The notes: generated by a model not told the origin, from the sequence alone. Shown: positions 19,537-28,861, counted from the stretch's first letter. The stretch: DNA of 64,000 bases from CAWDZK01 sp963726615 (GCA_963726615.1 CAVSCX010000006.1:390062-454061); one strand, 5' to 3'. Numbers and translations are program-made.

Positions 19537-20487
19537 GTGCTGGTGTGGCGGTCCCTCGACGAGGTCGACGACGGCGGTGGCCGTGACGTGCGGCGCTCGG
19601 TCGTCACCATCGGCAACTTCGACGGCGTCCACCTGGGTCACCGGCACCTGCTGGCCGGGGTGGTGTCCCGGGCCCGGGAGACCGGCCGGACCTCGGTGGT
19701 GACGACGTTCGACCCCCACCCCATGACAGTCATCCACCCCGACTCGGCCCCGCCGCGTCTGACCACGCTCGAGCACCGGCTGGAGCTGCTCGCGGCCTGC
19801 GAGGTCGACGCGGTGCTCGTGCTGCCGTTCACCCGCGAGCTCTCGCAGTGGGAGCCGCCCGCGTTCGTCGATCGAGTGCTCGTCGACGGGCTCAGGGCCG
19901 GCGAGGTGCACGTGGGGGAGAACTTCAGGTTCGGGCACCGGGCCGCCGGCGACGTGACGACGCTGCGTTCGGAGGGCGCGCGCCGCGGCTTCGCCGTGGT
20001 GGCCCTGCCGCTGGCCGGCGGCACGACGCGGTGGTCCTCGACCTACGTCCGGCAGTGCGTCGCCGAGGGCGACGTCGCCAGCGCGGCTGCCGCGCTGGGT
20101 CGACCCCACCGGGTCGAGGGTCCGGTGGTCGAGGGCGACAAGCGCGGCCGCGAGCTCGGCTACCCGACCGCCAACCTCGACCTGCCGGCCGGCACTGCCG
20201 TCCCGGCCGACGGCGTCTATGCCGGGTGGCTCACCCGCGCCGACGGGACCCGGCTGCCGGCCGCGATCTCGATCGGCACCAACCCCACCTTCGGCGGCAC
20301 CCACCGCAGGGTCGAGGCCTACGCCCTCGACCGGGACGACCTCGAGCTCTACGGCGAGCACGTCGCCGTCGACTTCCTGGCACGGCTGCGCGAGACGGTG
20401 ACGTTCGACGGCGTCGCGCCCCTGCTGGAGCAGATGGCGGACGACGTGGCCCGGACCCGCGAGCTGACCCGGTCGCCGCGCCCGTGA
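19537..20487 (+). CDS. ribF: Bifunctional riboflavin kinase / FAD synthetase
   Basis: A 316-residue enzyme that makes FMN from riboflavin and FAD from FMN. The N-terminal adenylyltransferase domain has VTIGNFDGVHLGH (HxGH-like) and TTFDPHP. GENFRFGHRAAGD and WSSTYVRQCV follow. The C-terminal riboflavin kinase domain has GDKRGRELGYPTANL and SIGTNPTFGG. GTG start by leaderless promoter. Its TGA overlaps the GTG of the next gene. Confidence 0.96.
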   Translation: MLVWRSLDEVDDGGGRDVRRSVVTIGNFDGVHLGHRHLLAGVVSRARETGRTSVVTTFDPHPMTVIHPDSAPPRLTTLEHRLELLAACEVDAVLVLPFTRELSQWEPPAFVDRVLVDGLRAGEVHVGENFRFGHRAAGDVTTLRSEGARRGFAVVALPLAGGTTRWSSTYVRQCVAEGDVASAAAALGRPHRVEGPVVEGDKRGRELGYPTANLDLPAGTAVPADGVYAGWLTRADGTRLPAAISIGTNPTFGGTHRRVEAYALDRDDLELYGEHVAVDFLARLRETVTFDGVAPLLEQMADDVARTRELTRSPRP

Positions 20488-21647
20488 CTGTCGAGGAGCA
20501 CGAGGACGCGACCCGTGCGACCGAGGACTGGTTCCTCGGCCACGGGCTGCCGTTCTTCGTCGAGGGCCGCCGGATCACCGTCAACGACCTGACCCGCGGC
20601 CGCTCGGTGGCGGTCCTCGCGACGGCGTACGCCGCGTCGCTGCTGCTCGCGGTGCCGCCGGAGCGCTCGTGGCCGGCCCGCCTGGGGCTGGCCGCGGTGG
20701 GGCTGGTCGCGCTGGTGGCCGTGTGGGCGGTGGCCAACCTCGCCCGCCGGCAGCGCGCCCTCGAGCGGCCCCGGCGGGTGGGGGTCGTCGAGGTGACCCT
20801 GTTCGCCCTCGGACCGGCCACGCTGGTGGCCGTCCTGCGTCAGGACGCCGGCCTCACCCTGACCGTGCTCCTGGCCGACCTGACCGTCCTCGTCGTTGTC
20901 GCTGCTGCCGAGGTCCTCGACGTGACGCCGATCGCGCGCTGGGCCCTGGTCCGGACCTTCGCCGAGCTGGGCTCGCTGTTCCGCCTGGTCACCAGGGCGC
21001 TGCCGATGCTGCTGCTGTTCATGACGTTCCTGTTCATCAACACCGAGGTGTGGCAGGTGTCCTCGGCCCTGTCCCGGCCGGTGCTCTGGCTCGCGGTCGC
21101 GTTCTTCGGTCTGCTCGCGCTCAGCTTCCTGCTGACCCGGCTGCCCGAGGAGGTGGCGGCTGTCAACGACGACCTCGACCCGGCGGTCGTGCGTCGCGCC
21201 GTCCGGGGCACACCGCTGGAGCCGCACCTCGACGACCTCGCGGACGTGCGTGCCGAGCCGCTGGACCGGCGGCAACGGACCAACCTGCTCCTCGTCCTGC
21301 TGATCACCCAGGCCGCGCAGGTGCTCGTCCTCTCCATCGCCGTCTGGGCGTTCTTCCTCGTCTTCGGCCGGGTCGCCATCGACGACAGCGTCGTGAGCAG
21401 CTGGGTCGGCAACGGGGCGCCGCACTTCCCGCGGCTGCTCGGTGACCTCGGGTTCTCCCGGGAGCTGCTGCAGGTCTCGATCTTCCTGTCTGCCTTCTCC
21501 GGGCTCTACTTCACCGTGTACGCGGTCACCGACGCCACCTACCGCGAGCAGTTCTTCCACGAGATCACGAACGAGCTCGAGCGGGCTGTCGGTGTGCGGG
21601 CGGCGTACCTGGCCCTGCGCCGCGGCGGCGCTGCCCGCGTTCCGTAG
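20484..21647 (+). CDS. Polytopic membrane protein of unknown function
   Basis: A 387-residue protein with a soluble N-terminus (EDWFLGHGLPFFVEGRRIT) and about seven or eight hydrophobic segments. These fall between residues 45 and 240 and again at 275-350. A middle cytoplasmic stretch is acidic/Arg-rich (AVNDDLDPAVVRRAVRGTPL). No catalytic motif is seen. Similar proteins occur in actinobacteria without an assigned role. Translationally coupled to ribF by a GTGA overlap. Confidence 0.75.
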   Translation: MTVEEHEDATRATEDWFLGHGLPFFVEGRRITVNDLTRGRSVAVLATAYAASLLLAVPPERSWPARLGLAAVGLVALVAVWAVANLARRQRALERPRRVGVVEVTLFALGPATLVAVLRQDAGLTLTVLLADLTVLVVVAAAEVLDVTPIARWALVRTFAELGSLFRLVTRALPMLLLFMTFLFINTEVWQVSSALSRPVLWLAVAFFGLLALSFLLTRLPEEVAAVNDDLDPAVVRRAVRGTPLEPHLDDLADVRAEPLDRRQRTNLLLVLLITQAAQVLVLSIAVWAFFLVFGRVAIDDSVVSSWVGNGAPHFPRLLGDLGFSRELLQVSIFLSAFSGLYFTVYAVTDATYREQFFHEITNELERAVGVRAAYLALRRGGAARVP

Positions 21648-21650
21648 GGT
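21645..21650 (+). promoter_or_regulatory. Leaderless -10 box for the aldo/keto reductase
   Basis: TAGGGT, six bases, ATG 21657. The box overlaps the stop codon of the preceding membrane-protein gene (TAG 21645-21647). Confidence 0.6.
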
Positions 21651-21656
21651 CGGCCC

Positions 21657-22680
21657 ATGGAGTACCGGACCCTCGGGCGCAGCGGCACCGCCGTGTCGAC
21701 GCTCGCCCTCGGCACGATGACCTTCGGCAACGAGACCGACGAGGAGGGCAGCCACGATCAGCTGGACACGTTCGTCGAGGCCGGCGGGACGCTGGTCGAC
21801 ACTGCTGACGTCTACACGGCCGGGGCCAGCGAGGAGATCGTCGGGCGCTGGCTGGACGACCGCCCCGCCGACGTCACCGACCGGGTCGTGCTCGCCACCA
21901 AGGCCCGGTTCCCGATGGGGGAGGATCGCAACGACGCCGGTCTCTCCCGCCGGCACCTCACCCGCGCCCTGGAGGCGTCCCTGCGGCGGCTGCGGGTCGA
22001 GTGCGTCGACCTGTACCAGGTGCACGCCTGGGACCCGGTCACGCCGGTCGAGGAGACCCTCGGGTTCTTCGACGACGCCGTCCGGTCCGGCAAGGTGCGC
22101 TACGCCGGCCTGTCGAACTACACGGGCTGGCAGCTGCAACGGGCGGTCGACGTCGCCGAGCACCTGCACCTTCCGCGGCCGGTCACGCTGCAGCCTCAGT
22201 ACAACCTGCTGGCCCGCGAGATCGAGTGGGAGATCGTCCCCGCCGCCCTGGCCAACGGCCTCGGGCTGCTGCCCTGGTCGCCGCTGGGCGGGGGGTGGCT
22301 GACCGGCAAGTACACCCGGGACCAGAGCCCCACCGGTGCGACCCGGCTGGGTGAGGACCCGGACCGGGGCGTCGAGGCCTACGGCAAGCGCTCGGCCAGC
22401 GAGCGGACCTGGGCCGTCGTGGACGCCGTCCAGCGCGCGGCGGAGACGGACAGGGACCTCGATGGCTGCCGTCGCCCTGTCCTGGGTGCACGACCGGCCC
22501 GGGGTCTCCTCGGTGATCCTCGGTGCTCGCACGACTGATCAGCTCAAGGCGAACCTGGCCGCCGCCGGCCTGCACCTCGACGAGGCGGCGACAGCGGCCC
22601 TGGACGCCGCCAGCGACCCGGCACCCGCCGACTACCCCTACGGTCCGGCCGGCCAGGAGCAGCGCACCCGCACGCTCTGA
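21657..22680 (+). pseudogene. Aldo/keto reductase, frameshifted near the 3' end
   Basis: An NADPH-dependent aldo/keto reductase of about 340 residues split over two frames. The first frame carries MEYRTLGRSGTAVSTLALG, DTADVY (catalytic Asp and Tyr), LATKARF (catalytic Lys), YQVHAWD (His) and LLPWSPLGGGWLTGKY. Between 22446 and 22462 the homology moves to the next frame, which reads MAAVALSWVHDRPGVSSVIL and GARTTDQLKANL and ends at 22680. These last ~70 residues contain part of the NADP-binding site. A one-base (or four-base) insertion at ggacagggacctcgatgg explains it. Recent pseudogene or sequence error. Confidence 0.87.
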
Positions 22681-22752
22681 GCGGTGGGGCGCCGTGGCAC
22701 CGCCCAACCGGCCCCCACCTGCGCCGATTCGGCCGGGAGACCTCCCGGCTGG

Positions 22753-22758
22753 TAGCCT
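22753..22758 (+). promoter_or_regulatory. Candidate -10 box for rpsO
   Basis: TAGCCT, about 90 bases ahead of rpsO; no good -35. The implied ~85-nt leader would be long enough for S15 autoregulation, as known in other bacteria. Confidence 0.4.
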
Positions 22759-22848
22759 CGGTCACTGCCGTGCACGCGGCGTGAGTACCTCATGTCTGCC
22801 CGTGATTCCGACCAGGCAGCGCTCACCAGAACAGACTCAGGGAGAGTT

Positions 22849-23118
22849 GTGTCGCTCGACACCGCCACCAAGAAGCAGATCATCGACGAGCACGGCAGCA
22901 CGGGCACCGACACCGGTACCCCCGAGGTCCAGGTCGCGCTCCTCTCGCGGCGCATCGCCGACCTGACCCAGCACCTCAAGGAGCACAAGCACGACCACCA
23001 CTCGCGTCGTGGTCTGCTCCTCCTCGTCGGCCGGCGCCGCCGGCTGCTGAACTACCTGGCCAAGACCGACATCAACCGCTACCGCGCGTTGATCGAGAAG
23101 CTCGGCCTGCGCCGCTAG
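22849..23118 (+). CDS. rpsO: 30S ribosomal protein S15
   Basis: An 89-residue S15, the canonical length. Segments are TKKQIIDEHG, TGTPEVQVALLSRRI, the HKHDHHSRRGLLLLVGRRRR RNA-binding loop and RYRALIEKLGLRR. GTG 22849 follows GGGAGAG. The in-frame ATG at 22792 would add 19 non-homologous residues. It lies upstream of pnp, as usual. Confidence 0.97.
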   Translation: MSLDTATKKQIIDEHGSTGTDTGTPEVQVALLSRRIADLTQHLKEHKHDHHSRRGLLLLVGRRRRLLNYLAKTDINRYRALIEKLGLRR

Positions 23119-23189
23119 CACCCCACTCGGAGGAGCGGCTCGCCCCGGCGTCTGGTCCTCGGTAGTGGCCGGCGGACCCGACGGTCGTC

Positions 23190-23288
23190 GCGGCGAGAGC
23201 CGCCCCCGTCCCGCAGGCTTCCATCGAAGACCGGCTGGCAGTTCCGGGAGACCTGCTCCTCATCCACACGGATCAGGAGACACCCTTC
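23190..23288 (+). ncRNA. Structured pnp leader (candidate Actino-pnp type) with hairpin over the Shine-Dalgarno
   Basis: The 170-base rpsO-pnp gap holds at least two stem-loops. GCGGC (23190-23194) pairs with GCCGC (23199-23203) over a GAGA loop. CTCCT...ATCC (23256-23265) pairs with GGAT...AGGAG (23270-23279), which buries the AGGAG Shine-Dalgarno of pnp nine bases before its ATG. A structured RNA family (Actino-pnp) is known upstream of pnp genes in actinobacteria, thought to act in RNase-dependent autoregulation. Membership here is inferred from position and pairing, not from a model search. Confidence 0.5.
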
Positions 23289-25511
23289 ATGGATGGACAG
23301 TCAGTCCACACCGCCGAGGCCGTCATCGACAACGGCACCTTCGGCACCCGCACCGTCCGCTTCGAGACCGGCCGGCTGGCCCGGCAGGCCGCCGGCTCCG
23401 TCGTCGCCTACCTCGACGACGACACGATGCTGCTGTCGGCCACCACGGCCGGCAAGCACCCCAAGGAGAACCTCGACTTCTTCCCGCTGACGGTGGACGT
23501 CGAGGAGCGCATGTACGCCGCCGGGCGCATCCCCGGCTCGTTCTTCCGCCGCGAGGGCCGGCCCAGCGAGGACGCGATCCTCACCTGCCGCCTCATCGAC
23601 CGCCCGCTGCGCCCGACCTTCGCCAAGGGCCTGCGCAACGAGGTCCAGGTCGTCATCACCGTGATGGCGCTGGACCCCAAGGACATGTACGACGTCGTGG
23701 CGATCAACGCCGCGTCGGCGAGCACCCAGCTGTCCGGCCTGCCGTTCAGCGGCCCGGTCGGCGCCACCCGCGTCGCACTGATCGACGACCAGTGGGTGGC
23801 CTTCCCGACCCACGAGCAGCTGGAGTCGGCCGTGTTCGACATGGTCGTCGCCGGGCGGATCGCCGGTGACGATGTCGCGATCATGATGGTCGAGGCCGAG
23901 GCCACCATGGCCGCGTGGCACCTCATCAAGGACGACGGCAAGACCGCTCCTACCGAGGAGATCGTCGCCCAGGGCCTCGAGGCCTCGAAGCCCTTCATCA
24001 AGTCGCTGTGCGAGGCGCAGCAGCAGCTCGCTGCCGCTGCTGCCAAGCCGACTGCCGAGTTCCCGCGGTTCCTCGACTACCAGGACGACGTCCTGCAGGC
24101 CGTCAGCGACCTGGTCAGCGACGAGCTGGGCCAGGCCCTCTCGATCGCGGCCAAGCAGGAGCGGGAGACCGAGCTCGACCGGCTCAAGGACTCCGCGAAG
24201 GAGAAGCTGGCCGGCCAGTTCGAGGGGCGCGAGAAGGAGATCAGCGCGGCCTACCGCTCGGTCACCAAGTCGCTGGTCCGCCAGCGGATCCTGCGCGACA
24301 AGGTCCGCATCGACGGTCGCGGCCTCTCCGACATCCGCACCCTCTCTGCCGAGGTCGAGGTGCTCCCGCGGGTGCACGGGTCGGCCCTGTTCGAGCGCGG
24401 CGAGACCCAGATCCTCGGGGTGACCACACTCAACATGCTGCGCATGGAGCAGATGATCGACACGCTCAACCCCGAGAACCGCAAGCGGTACATGCACAAC
24501 TACAACTTCCCGCCCTACTCGACCGGTGAGACCGGCCGGGTCGGCTCGCCGAAGCGGCGCGAGATCGGCCACGGCGCCCTGGCCGAGCGGGCGATCCTGC
24601 CGGTGCTGCCGGCCCGCGCGGAGTTCCCGTACGCGATCCGCCAGGTGTCCGAGGCCCTCGGCTCCAACGGCTCGACGTCGATGGGCTCGGTCTGTGCCTC
24701 GACGATGTCGCTCCTGCAGGCAGGTGTGCCGCTGCGCGCTCCGGTCGCCGGCATCGCGATGGGCCTCATCTCCGACTCCGTGGACGGTGAGACGGAGTAC
24801 GCCGCCCTCACCGACATCCTCGGGGCCGAGGACGCGTTCGGCGACATGGACTTCAAGGTCGCCGGCACCCGTGAGTTCGTGACGGCCATCCAGCTGGACA
24901 CCAAGCTCGACGGCATCCCCGCCTCGGTGCTCGCCTCGGCGCTGACCCAGGCCAAGGAGGCCCGGCTGCACATCCTGGACGTCATGCACGAGGCGATCGA
25001 CGCGCCGGACGAGATGTCGCCGCACGCGCCGCGGATCATCTCCATCAAGATCCCGGTCGACCAGATCGGTGCCGTCATCGGGCCCAAGGGCAAGATGATC
25101 AACCAGATCCAGGACGACACCGGCGCCGAGATCAGCATCGAGGACGACGGCACGATCTACATCGGCGCCACCGACGGCCCCAAGGCCGAGGCCGCCCGCA
25201 CGATGATCAACGCCATCGCGAACCCCACGATGCCCGAGGTCGGCGAGAGGTACCTGGGCACCGTCGTGAAGACCACGACGTTCGGCGCCTTCGTGTCGCT
25301 GATGCCGGGTCGTGACGGCCTGCTCCACATCTCGAAGCTGCGTGCGCTCGCCGGCGGCAAGCGCGTCGACAACGTCGACGACGTGGTCAAGGTGGGCGAC
25401 AAGGTCCAGGTCCAGATCGCCGAGGTCGACTCGCGGGGCAAGCTGTCCCTCGTTCCGGTCGAGGCCGACGGCGCGCCGGCCGGCGCGGCCGACGCACCGG
25501 TCGAGGCCTAG
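23289..25511 (+). CDS. pnp: Polynucleotide phosphorylase
   Basis: A 740-residue 3'-5' exoribonuclease and polymerase. Two RNase PH domains (FETGRLARQAAGSVVAYL... and RGETQILGVTTL, NFPPYSTGETGRVG) flank a helical domain. They are followed by KH (IGAVIGPKGKMINQI) and S1 (GTVVKTTTFGAFVSLMPGRDGLLHISKL). Catalytic-region residues DILGAEDAFGDMDFKVAGT are present. In actinobacteria it also stands in for a (p)ppGpp-related GPSI activity, a historic annotation. Followed six bases later by a peptidase gene, as in the conserved order. Confidence 0.97.
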   Translation: MDGQSVHTAEAVIDNGTFGTRTVRFETGRLARQAAGSVVAYLDDDTMLLSATTAGKHPKENLDFFPLTVDVEERMYAAGRIPGSFFRREGRPSEDAILTCRLIDRPLRPTFAKGLRNEVQVVITVMALDPKDMYDVVAINAASASTQLSGLPFSGPVGATRVALIDDQWVAFPTHEQLESAVFDMVVAGRIAGDDVAIMMVEAEATMAAWHLIKDDGKTAPTEEIVAQGLEASKPFIKSLCEAQQQLAAAAAKPTAEFPRFLDYQDDVLQAVSDLVSDELGQALSIAAKQERETELDRLKDSAKEKLAGQFEGREKEISAAYRSVTKSLVRQRILRDKVRIDGRGLSDIRTLSAEVEVLPRVHGSALFERGETQILGVTTLNMLRMEQMIDTLNPENRKRYMHNYNFPPYSTGETGRVGSPKRREIGHGALAERAILPVLPARAEFPYAIRQVSEALGSNGSTSMGSVCASTMSLLQAGVPLRAPVAGIAMGLISDSVDGETEYAALTDILGAEDAFGDMDFKVAGTREFVTAIQLDTKLDGIPASVLASALTQAKEARLHILDVMHEAIDAPDEMSPHAPRIISIKIPVDQIGAVIGPKGKMINQIQDDTGAEISIEDDGTIYIGATDGPKAEAARTMINAIANPTMPEVGERYLGTVVKTTTFGAFVSLMPGRDGLLHISKLRALAGGKRVDNVDDVVKVGDKVQVQIAEVDSRGKLSLVPVEADGAPAGAADAPVEA

Positions 25512-25516
25512 ACCCC

Positions 25517-26836
25517 TTGGGCCGTCAGGCCACCCGCACGCTGCACCGGGCGGACGGGGGTGGCGGACTCGTCCGTCACACCGTCCTGCCCGGTGGGCTG
25601 CGCATCGTCACCGAGGCGGTCCCCACCGTCCGGTCGGTGACGTTCGGCGTGTGGGTCGGGGTCGGCTCGCGGGACGAGGCCACCTCGCTCGCCGGCGCCT
25701 CGCACTACCTCGAGCACCTGCTGTTCAAGGGCACCCGCAAGCGCGACGCCCTGGCCATCTCGTCGGCGCTGGACGCGGTCGGGGGCGAGATGAACGCCTT
25801 CACCTCCAAGGAGTACACCTGCTTCTACGCGCGCGTCCTCGACGCCGACCTGCCCCTCGCGGTCGACGTCGTCGGTGACCTCGTCACCTCGTCCGTGATC
25901 CGCGCGGCTGATGTCGATGCCGAGCGTGGGGTGATCCTCGAGGAGATCGCCATGCACGAGGACGACCCCACGGACATGGTCCACGACCAGTTCGCCCAGG
26001 TCCTCTTCGGCGACGGCCCGCTGTCCCGCCCGGTGCTCGGCAGCGTCGAGTCGATCGAGTCCATCGGGCGCGCCGCCATCAACGGCTACTACCGCCGCCG
26101 CTACCGGCCGCAGGACATGGTGGTCGCGGTCGCCGGCAACATCGACCATGCCGCCGTCGTGCGGCTGGTCCGCACGGCGTTCGGCGCGGCCGGCATGCTC
26201 GACGGCGACGGGACGCCCACCCCGCCCCGGGGTGGGCGGATGCTGCGGACCCGGAGCGGCACCCGCGTCGTGCGACGGACGACCGAGCAGGCCAACGTCG
26301 TGCTCGGGGGGCCCGGAGTCGCACGGACCGACGACCGGCGGTTCGCACTCGGCGTGCTCAACGCGGCGCTGGGAGGCGGCATGTCGTCCCGGCTGTTCCA
26401 GGAGGTGCGCGAGAAGCGCGGCCTCGCCTACTCGGTCTACAGCTACCACGCGCAGTACGCCGACACCGGGCTGTTCGGCGTCTACGCCGGCTGCGTGCCG
26501 CGCAAGGTCGACGAGGTCCTGGCGATCTGCCGCGACGAGATCGCGAAGGTCGCCGCCGCCGGCCTCACGCTGGACGAGATCGAGCGCGGCAAGGGTCAGC
26601 TGCGGGGCTCGCTCGTGCTCGGCCTGGAGGACACCGGGTCGCGGATGAGCCGGATCGGCAAGGCCGAGCTGGTCCACGGCGAGCAGCTGTCCGTCGACGA
26701 GGTGCTGGCCCGCATCGACGGCGTGACCCCGGACGAGGTGTCAGCGATCGCCGCCGAACTCCTCGCCGAGACCCCGACGCTCGCCGTCGTCGGGCCCTTC
26801 GACGAGGACCGGGACTTCTCCCGGGCGATCGCGTGA
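25517..26836 (+). CDS. M16 family zinc metallopeptidase (PepR-like)
   Basis: A 439-residue pitrilysin/processing-peptidase-like protein. The inverted zinc motif is His63-Y-L-Glu66-His67 in SHYLEHLLFKGT, with the third ligand in ERGVILEEI. The C-terminal half has the inactive M16 domain with SSRLFQEVREKRGLAYSVYS. It is located between pnp and dapB as in most actinobacteria. The start is TTG 25517, five bases after the pnp stop; no better start precedes the conserved LPGGLRIVTE. Its stop overlaps the dapB GTG (GTGA). Confidence 0.92.
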   Translation: MGRQATRTLHRADGGGGLVRHTVLPGGLRIVTEAVPTVRSVTFGVWVGVGSRDEATSLAGASHYLEHLLFKGTRKRDALAISSALDAVGGEMNAFTSKEYTCFYARVLDADLPLAVDVVGDLVTSSVIRAADVDAERGVILEEIAMHEDDPTDMVHDQFAQVLFGDGPLSRPVLGSVESIESIGRAAINGYYRRRYRPQDMVVAVAGNIDHAAVVRLVRTAFGAAGMLDGDGTPTPPRGGRMLRTRSGTRVVRRTTEQANVVLGGPGVARTDDRRFALGVLNAALGGGMSSRLFQEVREKRGLAYSVYSYHAQYADTGLFGVYAGCVPRKVDEVLAICRDEIAKVAAAGLTLDEIERGKGQLRGSLVLGLEDTGSRMSRIGKAELVHGEQLSVDEVLARIDGVTPDEVSAIAAELLAETPTLAVVGPFDEDRDFSRAIA

Positions 26837-27591
26837 GCGACGGCGCCCTCCGCGTCGGGGTCATCGGCGCGGCCGGGCGGATGGGCGCCGAGGCATGCCG
26901 TGCCGTCGAGCGTGCCGACGACCTGGAGCTGGTGGCACGGCTCGGGTCGGGTGACCTGCTGCAGGAGCTGGTCGAAGCCGGTGCAGGGGTCGCGGTCGAC
27001 CTGACCCGCCCGGACGCCGTGATGGACAACGTCCGCTTCTGCGTCGAGCACGGCGTCCACGTCGTCGTGGGCACCAGCGGTCTCGACAGCGCCCGGCTGG
27101 TGACGATCCGCGGCTGGCTCGCGGACGCCCCCCACGTAGGTGTGGTGGTCGCCCCGAACTTCGCGATCGGTGCCGTCCTCATGATGCGCTTCGCCGCCCA
27201 GGCGGCCCGCTTCTTCGAGTCCACCGAGATCGTCGAGCTGCACCACCCGGACAAGGCCGACGCCCCTAGCGGCACCGCCCGCCGCACCGCAGAGCTGGTG
27301 GCCGAGGCACGGGCGGCGGCCGGCCTGGGAGCCCAGCCGGACGCGACGTCGTCCGGGCTCGAGGGTGCCCGCGGCGCCGCGGTCGCGGGGGTCCCGGTGC
27401 ACTCGGTGCGGGCCCGCGGCCTTGTCGCGCACCAGGAGGTGCTGCTCGGGACCGCGGGGGAGACGCTGACGATCCGGCACGACTCCTACGACAGGGCGTC
27501 CTTCATGCCCGGCGTCCTGCTCGCGGTCCGCGAGGTCGGCGCGCGGCCGGGCCTGACAGTCGGCCTCGAGCCGATGCTCGGCCTGGACTGA
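26833..27591 (+). CDS. dapB: 4-hydroxy-tetrahydrodipicolinate reductase
   Basis: A 252-residue NAD(P)H enzyme of the lysine/diaminopimelate pathway. It has a dinucleotide-binding VGVIGAAGRMG at the N-terminus, VVGTSG, VVVAPNFAIGAVLMM, the catalytic HH pair in ELHHPDKADAPSGTA, and the C-terminal GETLTIRHDSYDRASFMPG. GTG start in an overlap with the peptidase gene. The partner dapA lies 2.6 kb downstream beyond thyA-dfrA. Confidence 0.96.
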   Translation: MSDGALRVGVIGAAGRMGAEACRAVERADDLELVARLGSGDLLQELVEAGAGVAVDLTRPDAVMDNVRFCVEHGVHVVVGTSGLDSARLVTIRGWLADAPHVGVVVAPNFAIGAVLMMRFAAQAARFFESTEIVELHHPDKADAPSGTARRTAELVAEARAAAGLGAQPDATSSGLEGARGAAVAGVPVHSVRARGLVAHQEVLLGTAGETLTIRHDSYDRASFMPGVLLAVREVGARPGLTVGLEPMLGLD

Positions 27592-27615
27592 GCGCCGGAG
27601 GTTCCGGCTCGCTCA
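27589..27615. terminator. Bidirectional hairpin overlapping both stop codons (dapB / GNAT)
   Basis: TGAGCG-CCGGA, loop GGT, then TCCGG-CT-CGCTCA: an 11-bp stem with a two-base bulge. The outer TGA and TCA are the stop codons of the two convergent genes. No U-tract follows, which is common in GC-rich actinobacteria. Confidence 0.5.
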
Positions 27616-28155
27616 CAGCTCGACCAGCGCTGTTCGCCAGCGGGACTGGTCGACCAGGACGGCCCCGTCGCCGCGCAGGTCCAGGCTGCGGACGGCGCCG
27701 TCGGCCTCCCACCCTGCGCCCTGCAGGAAGACCCGCAGGTCCCCCTCCGCGTCGGCGAGCCACACGTGCAGGTGCCGGACGCCGTCGATCCGGGCCAGGT
27801 CGGCCACGGCGTTGACAAGTCGGCTGCCGTGCCCCGCACCGGTGGCGGCCGGGTCGACGCACAGCGCCAGCAGCTCGCCGTCCAGCGCCGGGATCGTGTC
27901 CGGGTCGGACGCCGGGGCAAGCGCGGCGAAGCCGACGACCTGCTCGCCCGCGACCGCGGTGAGCACCCGGTGCCGCGGTGACGGCGGTTCCGAGGAGGCG
28001 GCGGCCCAGCTCTCGGCGGCGGCGGCCGATCCGGCCGCCTCGACGACGTCGGCCGGCAGCCGGTCGCCGTGCACGGCCGCCCACACAGCGGCCTGGATCC
28101 GGGCCAGCTCGGGCGCGTCGCCGGCGGTTGCCGGGCGCACGCTCACGTCGGCCAC
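27613..28155 (-). CDS. GNAT family N-acetyltransferase
   Basis: A 180-residue GNAT protein: VSVRPATAGDAPELARIQAAVW at the N-terminus, VVGFAALAPA (beta4), LLALCVDPAATGAGHGSRLV (motif A acetyl-CoA loop, A-T-G-A-G-H-G variant) and the C-terminal LRVFLQGAGWEADGAVRSLD. Substrate unknown. Convergent with dapB; the nitroreductase gene lies 12 bases upstream on the same strand, so they may be co-transcribed. Confidence 0.85.
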   Translation of the reverse strand: MADVSVRPATAGDAPELARIQAAVWAAVHGDRLPADVVEAAGSAAAAESWAAASSEPPSPRHRVLTAVAGEQVVGFAALAPASDPDTIPALDGELLALCVDPAATGAGHGSRLVNAVADLARIDGVRHLHVWLADAEGDLRVFLQGAGWEADGAVRSLDLRGDGAVLVDQSRWRTALVEL

Positions 28156-28167
28156 GCCGGGATCCTC

Positions 28168-28854
28168 TCAGACCGGCGCCGCGTCCGGCCGGACCATGAT
28201 CTCGGACAGCGGCTTGCGGTGCAGGTCGGGCACCTGCGCGTCGTCCGCCGGGTAGCCCACGGGGACGAGCACGAACGGGCGTTCCTCGCGGGGGCGTCCC
28301 AGCACCTCGGTGAGGAACCGCATCGGGCTGGGAGTGTGCGTGAGTGCAGCCAGCCCGGCCTCGTGGAGGGCGGCGAGGAGGAAGCCGACGGCGATGCCGA
28401 CCGACTCCTTCACGTAGTACGGCTTCGGGCTCCCCGGCCCCTTGTGCACCTCCATCACCACCACGAGGTACGGCGCCTCCTCGAGGAACGGCTTGCGCCA
28501 GTCCGTCCCGAGCGGGGCGAGCGCCTCGAGCCACTCGTCGGAGGCGCGGCTTTCGTAGAAGGCCCGCTCCTCCTCCTCGGCGGCCTCGCGGATCCGGCGC
28601 TTGAGCCCGGCGTCGCTGACGACCACGAACCGCCACGGCTGGACGTGCGCACCGCTCGGCGCGGTGCCCGCCACCCGGACCGCCTGCTCCACGAGCCCGA
28701 ACGGGACCGGCCGGTCGGAGAAGTCCCGCACCGTGCGGCGGGTGGCCATCCGCTCGGCGAACGCGGTCTGGTCGGCCCGGGCCCGGTCCGGCGGCCTGGT
28801 GTCCGTGACGAGGGGGACCGTGACGTGCCTCGGGTTGCAGCTCACCCTCGACAT
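28168..28854 (-). CDS. Nitroreductase family flavoprotein, iodotyrosine-deiodinase-like
   Basis: A 228-residue FMN oxidoreductase. It has RRTVRDFSDRPVP at the FMN phosphate site, TAPSGAHVQPWRFVVV, YVKESVGIAVGFLLAALHEAGL and LGRPREERPFVLVPVGYP. The FAERMATRRTVR and KPLSEIMVRP pieces match the iodotyrosine deiodinase branch rather than classic NfsA/B. The actual substrate is unknown. The start could be ATG 28854 or an internal GTG near residue 11. Divergent from thyA with a 20-base gap. Confidence 0.85.
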   Translation of the reverse strand: MSRVSCNPRHVTVPLVTDTRPPDRARADQTAFAERMATRRTVRDFSDRPVPFGLVEQAVRVAGTAPSGAHVQPWRFVVVSDAGLKRRIREAAEEEERAFYESRASDEWLEALAPLGTDWRKPFLEEAPYLVVVMEVHKGPGSPKPYYVKESVGIAVGFLLAALHEAGLAALTHTPSPMRFLTEVLGRPREERPFVLVPVGYPADDAQVPDLHRKPLSEIMVRPDAAPV

Positions 28855-28861
28855 GCTGGCC

